Shown in pieces: positions 35,971 to 45,374 of a stretch of 64,000 nucleotides of DNA. How positions within the stretch are numbered: position 1 is the first letter of the stretch; every line of letters begins with the position of its first letter. Source of the stretch: Akanthomyces muscarius. Its lineage: Eukaryota > Ascomycota > Sordariomycetes > Hypocreales > Cordycipitaceae. The translations under genes were made by a program, and so were the position numbers. Under the pieces are notes generated by a model. The model made no database searches. It saw only the letters and a list, made by a program, of their open reading frames with translations, and was not told where the DNA came from. The DNA is taken from NCBI RefSeq assembly GCF_028009165.1, contig NC_079244.1:2666001-2730000 (forward strand). The letters are read 5' to 3'.

Positions 35971-36519
35971 ATGGCCGAAGAAGATCAACAAGATGGACAG
36001 GAGCTTGTGACCAAGCCATTCAAGTTCGTTACTGGTAAGTCGGATAATACCGCGGAGAAAATTGTCGGTTCGGATCCCGAGGCTAACTATGTTGACAGCC
36101 GGTACGCTCCCCCTACGCCGACGAAATTCGATCGCATCGTCGCATCCGACTCAATTGCGTCCAATTGACTTCTGAGATACTAACTGTCAACTTTTTCAAG
36201 GCACCGACGCCCGTTTCCCCAACCAGAACCAGACCAAGCACTGCTGGCAGAACTACGTCGACTACCACAAGTGCATTACTGCTAAGGGCGAGGACTTTGC
36301 TCCCTGCCGCCAGGTATGAGAAATTTCATGTGCCAGTATTCGATGCCGACATTAACGCGCCCATGTCTAGTTCTGGCTCGCTTACCGATCTCTGTGCCCC
36401 TCCGGCTGGTACACGCGTTGGGACGAGCAGCGCGGTAAGTGCCCGCGAAATCGTACGATAATGCAATGCTAATATAGATGATAGAGGGTGGCAACTTCCC
36501 GGTCAAGCTTGATGCTTAA
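35971..36519 (+). CDS. COX12: Cytochrome c oxidase subunit 6B (Cox12), with a candidate 3-nt micro-exon
   Basis: Intermembrane-space subunit of complex IV, linking the dimer and contacting cytochrome c. The preferred model has five exons: 35971-36034, 36099-36101, 36201-36313, 36371-36434 and 36485-36519, giving 92 residues. The twin motif is present: Cys37-x9-Cys47 and Cys58-x10-Cys69, the CHCH fold imported by Mia40. The second exon is one triplet (CCG). It is flanked by two complete introns: 36035-36098 with GCTAAC and ACAG, and 36102-36200 with TACTAAC and CAAG. Including it gives T-A-G-T-D before ARFPNQNQ, aligning without a gap to the human T-A-P-F-D and yeast T-V-G-F-D. Skipping it gives 91 residues, still in frame. 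The gene identity is secure; the micro-exon is inference. Confidence 0.93.
36099..36101 (+). other. Candidate 3-nucleotide micro-exon of COX12
   Basis: The triplet CCG lies between an acceptor (GACAG, 36094-36098) and a donor (GTACGC, from 36102). It inserts one Ala at residue 22 by splitting across two codons. Support is the presence of two branch-site/acceptor sets and the family alignment. Confidence 0.65.
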
Positions 36520-36834
36520 ATAAACTGGCAAGGAATTGATTGTAGGACGGTGAGCGAGATAGAGATGGAAATAAATCGCAGCGCATGCTGCTTGTGTACT
36601 ATGCGAAGTCGATAGACTGTGCAATCAATCATGGTAAATGCCATTGAATAAACTGTTATAAAAAACACGAAAATCATTGTCCCGCTATTCTTGGATCCCA
36701 AGTGTAATATCAAACGCCGCTGCACTGTCCTGGTATCATACAATAAACTCCATGCTCCTCATCATCGAGAGGATGCACTAGCATCAACTAACACTTTAAT
36801 TTCGCGGGAAAAGGTACTCATTCCCTGGCTGCTT
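36520..36834. other. Intergenic, tail-to-tail spacer COX12/SDE2
   Basis: This 315-bp AT-rich spacer has the 3' UTRs of both genes, including an AATAAAC motif near 36648 and another near 36742. Nothing else seen. Confidence 0.5.
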
Positions 36835-37689
36835 TTATTTCTCCGTGGTGTCGTTGTCAGATTCGTCATCCGAGCTCAAAAAATCATCGTCCTCGTCAAA
36901 CCCGAAAAAGACTCGAGCAGTGCCCTTTCCCTTGCCAGCCGTCGCGGATTGCACCGGCGGCGGTGATTCCTTGGAGCTCGTAGAGACGTCTGCATCGCTG
37001 TCGGACGCGTTTTCACCCTGGGCTGCAGAGCTCGAGCCATGTGAGCTGCTGAGATTGTCGGTATAGTTTCCGGCCTTTATTGCTGCCAGAACCGCGTCTC
37101 TGGTCCGCTCGCTGCTTTCCTCCTTGTCTTCGGCCCATTGACCGTCGATCATGCTCTTGCCTCCGTTCTTGATTTCTGCCTCTTTCGCCTCAGTTTGCTG
37201 CACAATTTCTTCCCAGCGGGCGCGGCGCTTCTCCTTCTCTTTCTTGTCCATGTCAGGCTTTATAGCGAGATATTCGGCGAGAGCCTTGGCTTCGTTGACG
37301 GTTCTGAGTCGTCGGCCATCAAGGTTGCGGCTAGAGCCATTGTCGTCTTGTGTTTTCTTCTTTCGCGATGACATGCGCCCGCCAGCCGCTCGCAACTGAG
37401 ACCCAAAACCGCCCTTGCCACCACACAATGGGATACCGAGACGTAATGAAAGAAAGTCGTCGGTTTCTGTAGAGAGATATGAGGAGAGCGGCGTTTCGGA
37501 TTCATTAGGAAGTTGTTTGTTTGATACGGTGGTGAGAATGAGTCTTGAACCGGTATCAGGCAGGCGTTCAGTCAGGTGGTGGCGAAAGGCTGTGACCGTC
37601 GTCGAAGGTTGTGCTGGCAATATAATGGTCGACGGTAGGCCTAAGCCGCCAAAGGTCGAGACCAAAACGTTGAGATGCTTCGATTCCAT
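36835..37689 (-). CDS. SDE2: Splicing and genome-stability factor Sde2 (ubiquitin-fold precursor)
   Basis: Intronless gene encoding 284 residues from ATG 37689. Residues 1-91 form a ubiquitin-like fold ending in CGG. The next residues KGGFGSQLRAAGGRMSSRKKK give the family hallmark GG~KGG. In fission yeast, deubiquitinating proteases cut after the second Gly, and the Lys-starting fragment joins the spliceosome to help particular introns splice. Here the cut would fall between Gly91 and Lys92. The body is a charged helical region (an ARWEEIVQQTEAKEAEI segment), then a Ser-rich linker and an acidic tail with DEDDDFLSSDDESDND. An earlier in-frame ATG (37767) would disturb the Ubl start and is rejected. 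Head-to-head with RPS10. Confidence 0.92.
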   Translation of the reverse strand: MESKHLNVLVSTFGGLGLPSTIILPAQPSTTVTAFRHHLTERLPDTGSRLILTTVSNKQLPNESETPLSSYLSTETDDFLSLRLGIPLCGGKGGFGSQLRAAGGRMSSRKKKTQDDNGSSRNLDGRRLRTVNEAKALAEYLAIKPDMDKKEKEKRRARWEEIVQQTEAKEAEIKNGGKSMIDGQWAEDKEESSERTRDAVLAAIKAGNYTDNLSSSHGSSSAAQGENASDSDADVSTSSKESPPPVQSATAGKGKGTARVFFGFDEDDDFLSSDDESDNDTTEK

Positions 37690-38022
37690 GTTGGCTTGGT
37701 GTATGGTGAGCAGCGTGCTTGGGAAAGAATGAAGATGCGGCTGGTCGCGAACAGGATGAAATATCATACTCCATAGGCAGCGGAGCCTGGCGATAGATTA
37801 GTAGACTCCGCTGAAGGAACTCCAAAGGCCTGCGCCACAAGAGTCAGATATCTTATCAGCACGTGAGCGCAAGCCACGCGCACAAACTGAGCCACCCCAC
37901 CTTCGCTAGGTGAGCTGCAGTGTAGGGCTTGCGCCCACAAAAGTAAACCATTTTGAGGCCTACACGCTCGTCCCAAAAAACTGTACTCCTACCATCGACC
38001 GAAGCCAACGCAAACCGCCACG
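37690..38022. promoter_or_regulatory. Bidirectional promoter SDE2 / RPS10
   Basis: 333 bp between start codons. It contains a CACGTG E-box at 37860-37865 and a TAGGGCT element near 37922, the reverse complement of the AGCCCTA-type box common in fungal ribosomal protein promoters. Assignment is by position and motif only. Confidence 0.55.
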
Positions 38023-38654
38023 ATGCTCATTCCCAAGGCCGACCGCAAGAAGATCCACGAGGTATTTCGACCTTCAATCGAACAATACGAAGAAGAGCGA
38101 ACATGCTGATGTAATTTTGTCTCAATACAGTACCTCTTCCGTGAGGGCGTGCTCGTCGCCGCCAAGGACTTCAACCTCCCCAAGCACCCCGATATCGACG
38201 TCAAGAACCTGTTCGTCATCAAGGCTTGCCAGTCCCTCACCTCGCGCGGCTATGTCAAGACCCAGTTCTCGTGGCAGTACTACTACTACACCCTGACCCC
38301 CGAGGGTCTCGACTACCTTCGCGAATGGCTGCACCTCCCCGCCGAGATTGTTCCCGCCACGCACATCAAGCAGCAGCGCTCCCACGCTCCTCCCCGCGGT
38401 ATGCTCGGTGAGGGCGAGCGCGAGCGCCGTCCCTTCGGCCGCCGACCTGAGGGTGGCCGCGGCGACCGCGAGGGCGGATACCGCAGACGTGAGGCCGGTG
38501 AGGGCAAGGAGGGTGGCGCCCCTGGTGGCTTCAACCCCGAATTGTGAGACAACCCGCGCGACTCTCAATATACGACTTGTGGACGAATTGCTGACAGTGT
38601 ATCTTTAGCCGTGGTGGATTCGGTCGTGGCCGCGGTGCCGCTCCCCCCTCGTAA
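38023..38654 (+). CDS. RPS10: 40S ribosomal protein S10 (eS10)
   Basis: Small-subunit ribosomal protein at the mRNA entry/beak region. Three exons: 38023-38061, 38131-38543 and 38609-38654, giving 165 residues. The N-terminal [19 protein letters not shown] and the winged-helix segment ([12 protein letters not shown], then [16 protein letters not shown]) are unmistakable for eS10. The C-terminal tail is Arg/Gly-rich ([18 protein letters not shown]). An intron close to the stop codon supplies the last RGG-type residues; without it the protein would end at NPEL. Codon use is strongly biased, as expected for a ribosomal protein. Head-to-head with SDE2. Confidence 0.97.
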
Positions 38655-40398
38655 ACGAACCATTCATGATTTCGGGTTATCAGTTTTGCAGTGCATGGCG
38701 AAAGGAACCACGCATTCTAAGATTGGAAGGCAAATCTCACTTCGAGTCGGATCGTGAGACCGGTCAGTGGGGCGAAATGGTGGGAGTTTTGGAGGCTTAA
38801 AACCTCGGAATGATTTGCATCAGGGTCACAAAAAATTTACTACCATTCAAAAAGGAGGTCGCCAATGATTGACAGTTTTGTGAACGTCATTTCCAGCTGC
38901 ACGAAGTACTGTGAATGTTCTAGCCACTTACATCCAGGACGAAACGAGCGGCGACGAGGACCGAAACGAGCGACTATCTGCCGCAGCACATTTTTTGCCT
39001 ACGAGAACCCGAGACCAGAGGCAAAGAAATAGACAATTCACGGGTACGGCCAAGCTGGATGGGCAAACGTGGTCTGCAGCCGAGATCGTGTCCGCAAAGT
39101 CCTATCCCTGGTCAGGGTTGAGTGTGAAACTCACACTTCCGGTGGTTCGTATACTGCGGCGGCTCGTTGCTGGTTTGAGAGCGAGCTAAGCTGGGAGGCA
39201 ATTGTGTTGGTGGGTCATCACCCTCGGCGATTTACGCTCAGAAGGTAATTAACGAAGTCTCATTCTCGATATATGTACTACATGCATGTTTGGCACCGCA
39301 AGCTTTCCCTCGACTTGTTTCTTTGTTTATCTTTTCCCTACCTCTCGGTCTTTTCATGGCTATCTTTACGTTGGGCCATGAACTCCCTCGACTTAGCACC
39401 ATATCCGGTCTCTTTATGTTGTGCTGGTGAGTAAGTAGGCTGCAAGGAGATGGTCGAAGTGCCGACTACAACGAAGCGCTGCGCCAGAACGGAAGGAGCC
39501 TAGGCGTATCCATTCCTCGAGGACGATGGTTTCAAGATGGCCTCTACTATTTAAGTTCTCGTATTTCCGCTCCTAGCAATTTATGTCCAACTTCTATTTT
39601 GGTAAATGGTTAGTCAACGGTACCTTTTTTCTGTGGCTGTGCTTGAATATTTCCTGAACCTCTGCCCCGGGAACGGTGACGCGGCTCGATATGTCAAGCG
39701 ACAGGTCATAATACTCTACAGAAACCATGAATCAAGGATCGCGTTGTAGAACAGGCTATAAAGGACCGGAAGGTAGCTATTTAATTTAATTATTCATTTT
39801 GACAACCCAGCCCTGCCTGTGCGTAAAAGTGAAGGCTTGACAATTCGCCACAATTTAGGGTAGCCTCCGGCCCCTCTGCGATCCGCATACCAATAAACTG
39901 GACTTTACTCTGCATCAAGCAAGCTTAATACTGCTCCAGGCTCCTACATTCTGCATCACAAAGCGTGCCCCTTGCACCGGATAACTCACGGCTCAACTAC
40001 TCCCCATATATCAGTTCTACCGAAAGAATTGTTTCCTCCCTACAACGGAGTACTGCGCCCGCATCGGGTAGAAACAATGTCGTGGTGGCGCACGACGCCT
40101 GATACAGCAGCTCGAGACGTCACACCCCTGCATCTGAGACAATTGAGACAGGCACGCAAACTGTCTACCGGCGCGCCTTGAGCAGTCCAAATACTTTAGC
40201 ATTACCGAAAACTGCATTTTTTATACCTGAGCTGGACATGTTGCCACCTTTTCACAACCGGCGGAACTCAGGTGCTACTGCCATACTCTTGAGCCAGCGC
40301 CCGAGAGCCTAACGGCGGCACTGCCTAGCAATCCGGCTTCGGCATCCTTCCGCGCTACCAGAAGGAGCTGCTCGCAGTGGCAACGGTGCATACCTACC
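38655..40398. other. Intergenic, 1.7 kb between RPS10 and the HECT ligase gene
   Basis: Moderately AT-rich, with no ATG-initiated open frame of convincing length or composition. Short TTTAATTTAATTATTC-type runs lie near 39780. It likely contains the HECT gene promoter. No RNA gene recognised. Confidence 0.5.
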
Positions 40399-43300
40399 AT
40401 GGCATACCAGATTCCTGATTTTGGCGATCGCCAATATAATCTTGGCCCGTCTGCTCGCGTGCCCCAGCCGAGAGGAGGATCTACAGAGTCCCCAAGCGGT
40501 AATGCGGATCGCGGTCGTGTTCAGCATTCGACTTCACCTGCCCCTGAGCGCCCACCACCCGTGCCACCCAAACCAGGTCAAACAAGGCACAATCGTTCCA
40601 TGAGCCATCCATTTCATCCAATGCCCAACGCCGCTGATGGTCCATCCTCATCATATCTTGGGCAGGCCAACCTTCCGGATGAGCGCCGAGATGGTCGGAC
40701 AATGGTCCGGCAAATGGACAGCGGGTCAAGAAAAGTTGGTGGTGGCAGCGGCAGGAATTTCGCAACTGGAAATTGCATGACGTGCGGCGGCCTTGTTCGC
40801 TGGCCTAGCAACCTCGCTGCCTTCAAATGCACGACGTGCGCCACTGTCAACGACCTAGAATCTGCTGACGACTATGACCCTACTGGGGCTAGCCGAAGAG
40901 ATGGATCTGCTTCTGGAGGCATTCAGAAGAACACCGACTTTGGACAAGGTGCGCGCATACGGCTCAGCGCAAAAGATTTGCCAACGCTAATGCTTCACTA
41001 GGACATGTGCAGCCTATTTCGTTGCTACACACAAAAAATATTGTTCGGCGTTGTCTGCAATCTCATATATCGAGGAGAATCGAAGAGAGCCAAGCATTGC
41101 ACAGAAGGAATGAATCATGGCAGCCAGCTTTAGGACAGCCTGCCGGCGCAGGCGTCGGTGGCGAAGGAGCAATGCAGCACGATACAAGACGCCGATTTGG
41201 AACGCAGTTTCTCGACGTCCCGACGGGGGAAACCTCTGGTGATTCTCCAAGGCCCATCACCAAAACACAGCGGTCGTTTTCATATGGATATTCGGACAAG
41301 CCTGCGTTCAATCACCAGCAAATAGGGCCTAGCTCTAGTGCCAACAGCGCAAGTCCCAGCCGGTCCCCTTCACATGAACCGCAAACCATATTCAAGGCGC
41401 TGGAAGACTATATCAGGGAATGCTTCAAGTCTCCAGATTGCCTAAATTCTTCATTTATGCATCACACTTATTCTGTAGGCCCAGAGCAACAACAAATCCG
41501 AAGAAAGCCAGTGCCGTCGAGAGAGCCAATACCGAGAGAGCCAGTACCGAGAGAGCCAGCACCGAGAGAGCCAGCACCTTCGAAAGAAACACGTCTAGCA
41601 TCGCGAGAACGAAGTCGTCCTCGCGGTCATACTGACTCTAATATGCCGATAAGCCAATTGGACCCAAAGCTTCTCCTGCTGGGAGACGTAGCAGAGAATG
41701 GGCTGTGGTGGACTGGTAGCCGTCCGCAACCTCCGACCCCAGTGCAGAAGCCAAAGCGGCCTGCCCACACTAGAAGAACGTCGTCAGTGGCAAAGCCCTT
41801 GCAAATGGACTGGAATGAGCTCGACAACTGGTACATGTCAATTATTGGGCCTGCAGAGGGCTGGCATTCGGTCTTTGCAGAAATTTCGTCGACAAGAGCC
41901 GCAGTCGACCTCGACATTCCAACCCTAGAGAATGAATTCCTACAGGCTCAGCTTCATGTCCATCGAACGCTTCTCAAACAAACAGAAATATTGCTCAAGC
42001 GCCCCCGACATCCTATCTCGCAACCTGCTGATCTGCGATTTCTGCTCATCATTCTGGAAAACCCACTGCTACATAGTAGCCAGCTGCCTCTGGAAGGATT
42101 GGCACAACGCAATGGTGCTGGTCGCAGACCGCAAGCCATACACCAAACGCTTCAAAAGGATCGTTCGGCGACCATGCCTTCGTCTGGCCCCTTATCTGGC
42201 CAACATTCAGGCATCATCAAACGGCTTATTGGCCTCATCTCGAATTCGCCCGCGCTCTGTCATAACCATTTGATTACCTGGTGGATCAAATTTGAAAAGG
42301 ACCGCTACGTTAAAGCGAAGGATTTATTTTCTGGCTTCCTAGCATATAGAATGCTCAGACAAAGGAATAAGAAGCCAGTTAAAACTGCAGATGAGGACGC
42401 AGTCACGTCATTCTTGATACCGCAGATGCGAAGCGGTCAATCTGGTGCGCAGATACATGACGAAATTGGAGCACTGAGCTTGTCAAACACGTCCAAGAAA
42501 TCTACGGAGCCGGAAAAGATAACGTCGTATCCGGACGACTGGCAAGTGAAAGCGACTTCTCGAGTTCTTGCTCTAATATTCGCGGCGAATGACCCTAACG
42601 CTACTCGCGATGCTCATCACCATCATCACAGTGGCCACAAGTTACCGAGTAGTGACTTCTATGTTTCCATGGTTGACTATATTGACCTCGTCAAAGATTT
42701 TGATGCCTGGGAAGCTAAGCAGGGGTCCTTTTCCTTTTGCCAATATCCATTCCTTCTCAGCGTCTGGGCTAAGACGGCGATCCTGGAGCACGACACGCGC
42801 AGGCAAATGCAAACCAAAGCGAGAGCTGCGCTGATAGACAGCATTATGTCTAACAAGTCTGTACAGCAATATTTGACTCTTACTGTCCGCCGCGAGTGCC
42901 TCGTTGACGACAGTTTGATGGCGGTTAGCGAAGTCATTGGTAGTGGAACAGATGATATAAAAAAGGGACTCCGTATCAAATTCCGGGGCGAAGAAGGAAT
43001 TGATGCCGGCGGTCTGAGAAAAGAATGGTTTCAACTGGTCATTCGAGATGTGTTCAACCCAGATTACGGTATGTAATTCGGTGAGCAAGCATGATGCAAA
43101 ATCTGACATACGTTAGGAATGTTTCTTTACGACGAGGATTCCCAATTCTGCTACTTTAACCCCAATTCGTTGGAATCCACTGATCAATATTTTTTGGTGG
43201 GAGTGGTTTTGGGTTTGGCAATATACAACTCGACAATTCTTGACGTACCACTGCCACCATTTGCGTTCAAGAAGCTGCTGGCCGCGGCACCTGCCCACGG

Positions 43301-44039
43301 TACGACATCGTTGGCTCACGCCCCTCTGCACCTAAAGTACACACTTGAAGATCTTGCCGAGTACCGTCCAAGACTTGCTCGAGGACTGCAGCAACTTCTC
43401 GAATACGACGGAGATGTGGAGTCTACATTCGCACTGGACTTTGTTATTGAAAATGCAAGATATGGATCCGTAACCACGGTGCCTTTGTGCGACGGCGGAG
43501 ATCGACGATCAGTCACCAACGCCAATAGACGAGAGTATGTGGATCTCTATATTCGCCATGCGCTCGACGTGTCGGTGCGGCGCCAATTTGATCCATTCCG
43601 GCGCGGATTCTACAATGTCTGTGGTGGCAATGCATTCTCTCTTTTTCGTCCGGGGGAAATCGAGCTACTAATCAGAGGCTCCGACGAGCCACTCGATGTT
43701 GATTCTCTGAGAGCCGTCGCTGAATATCAGAATTGGGACAACAAACAGCCTGACGGAGTTGAGCCAGTCGTTAGCTGGTTTTGGGAGACTTTCAAAAAAG
43801 CAGAGCCGGGAGATCAGCGTCGCCTGCTTTCATTCATCACTGGCAGTGATCGTATACCAGCTACTGGTGCTACGTCTCTGAGAATCAAGTTGTCGTGTCT
43901 TGGCGATGACAGCCCTCGATTCCCAGTCGCAAGGACGTGCTTTAACCAGTTATCTTTATGGCGTTATCGCACGCAACAGAAACTTGAATATGTTCTTTGG
44001 AGAGCCGTGAAAGAGAGCGAAGGATTTGGCCTCAAGTAG
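40399..44039 (+). CDS. HUL4: HECT-type E3 ubiquitin ligase, Hul4-like
   Basis: Transfers ubiquitin from an E2 to substrates through a thioester on its C-terminal Cys. Three exons: 40399-40948, 41002-43068 and 43117-44039, giving 1179 residues. The N-terminus is Pro-rich and disordered. It carries a zinc-ribbon-like Cys set (C126, C129, C144, C147, in CMTCGG and KCTTC contexts), characteristic in my memory of fungal Hul4 proteins. A REPxP repeat is encoded at 41521-41580. The HECT domain fills about residues 800-1179, with KFRGEEGIDAGGLRKEWF and the catalytic TCFN motif, active Cys1147 being 32 residues from the end. No C2 or WW domains are present, which excludes the Rsp5 class. Converges on the mL61 gene. 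Confidence 0.9.
41521..41580 (+). repeat. Four 15-bp tandem coding repeats (REPxP)
   Basis: Four exact-length copies of a GAGAGCCAxTACCGA-type unit inside the HUL4-like gene, encoding R-E-P-(I/V/A)-P four times in a disordered linker. Copies differ at one or two bases, plus a changed end in the last copy. Confidence 0.9.
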
Positions 44040-44224
44040 CCTTAGGTAGAGCTGACTGTCCAACAGAACTGGCAAACGCGCGGTCCTTCACTCTAGTCTG
44101 GAAAATAAATCTCAATATACATGGAATTGAAGGACTATGCTGTCTTTTGCCACGGAGAGAAGTGTACTCCTAGCTCTAAAAATGGTATAAACTACAGTAA
44201 TGGTACAATGTCCGGTGTTTCGTT

Positions 44225-45048
44225 TTACGCTGCATCATCCGTAGCACCTCCCGCTGCGCGAGCTCGCTGCAACATGGTGGCCTCCCTGTCCTTTTCAGCC
44301 TTGATGGCGTTGATGCGGTCCCGGCTGGCGTTGCCCTGCTTCCTGAGCTCCTCCAGGCTCTGCCATTCTGCCGTGTCCTCTGGGGTCGGTCGTAGAGGCA
44401 CCGCTCCGACCTGTGCGATGAGTTGTTCGAGAATATTGGTCGAGTGCTTGTTCTTCATGTCGATGTGAACGACGCGCTCGTTGCTCGCAGGAGGTTGCGC
44501 CTTGGAGAGTCCCACACGTGAGGAGGCGGGCTGAGGCGCCAGGGTCGCGCTAGGGTCGCCGGCGGTGGCGGCGGCGGTTCGGACGTATACCGTCATGGTC
44601 GGCGTTTGGTCGTTTTGGCTGTGGCGGTTGACAATCATGGGGACGGCGGGGTTGTTGTACTTGAGGCGCGGGAGATATTCGCGCCAGAATTTCCTGGTGA
44701 GAGGCGGGAGACTGCGTTAGCGACGGGGCTCGGGGCGTATTCAGTTTGCAGGGCTCGGTGTTCGGGGTGCGTACTTGGCGCCCATGTGGCCATTTTGTGT
44801 TCTCATGGCAAAGTCCATGTGAATCTGGGACACCTCGGGGGGGAGAATGGCCGCCCCAGGGCCCATCCGGAGGTTGAGAAGCTGTAGCGAGATCGTTGTT
44901 AGCGTCGAGACTGGCATTGTCGCATTCGCCGGTTTCTTGTTCGAATTCTTACCCTCTGCGCAGGTTGTCAGTATAATTACTCAATCTATCCGGACGGAGC
45001 TGTACTGACCTTTCTGAGTAAATGTAATCGCTCTCCCAATGACCGCAT
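44225..45048 (-). CDS. MRP49: Mitochondrial large-subunit ribosomal protein mL61 (MRP49), with a candidate 3-nt micro-exon
   Basis: L51/S25/CI-B8-fold protein of the mitoribosome. Exons: 45048-45010, a possible triplet exon 44955-44953, 44881-44775 and 44693-44225, giving 205 residues (204 without the triplet). The family pattern is clear: LLNLRMGPGAAILPPEV, HMDFAMR, KKFWREYLPRLKYNNP, and PMIVNRH leading to TVYVRT. A fungal C-terminal extension is rich in Ala and charged residues. The first intron region (44882-45009) holds two complete signal sets: TACTGAC with CGCAG, then a GTAAGA donor and GCTAAC with TACAG. They enclose AGG, which would add one Arg. Whether the triplet is used is uncertain; gene identity is firm. 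Head-to-head with GEP3. Confidence 0.88.
44953..44955 (-). other. Candidate 3-nucleotide micro-exon of the mL61 gene
   Basis: AGG on the minus strand, between acceptor GCGCAG and donor GTAAGA. Intron lengths would be 54 and 71 bp. The alternative is a single 128-bp intron that skips it. Both keep frame. Confidence 0.45.
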
Positions 45049-45374
45049 CTTGTCGACTGTGTTTACTGGGCGCCAGATGTGATGCTCGTCTTGGAATTCG
45101 TTACAAGAAAATCGATGTCCCCTGTAAAATGCCGGCCCGGCTAATCATCCGCAGGGAATTGGCTGCCGGTCGCACGACACAGCGCCGGGCCGTCTCGCAG
45201 GGGCAAGAGGGGGCACTAGAAATCAAGCCGGCGCCCTGAAAGCTCCACTGAAATTTACAACGGATCGTTAACTTTTGAAGGACCATCTCGACCCTTTTTT
45301 TTGTTAATCACAAGAGGCTCGCGCAAGTATATCCTGCAGTCATGCCGCGAAAGATTACTCATTGAGCAGAAGAA
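45049..45374. promoter_or_regulatory. Bidirectional promoter MRP49 / GEP3
   Basis: 326 bp between start codons of two mitochondrial-translation genes. An inverted CCAAT (ATTGG at 45158-45162) lies near the middle. Confidence 0.55.

Noticed and set aside
37687..37767. Upstream in-frame ATG for SDE2 at 37767
   Set aside because: It would add 26 residues before the ubiquitin fold. The family starts right at the fold, and the added sequence resembles a 5' leader.
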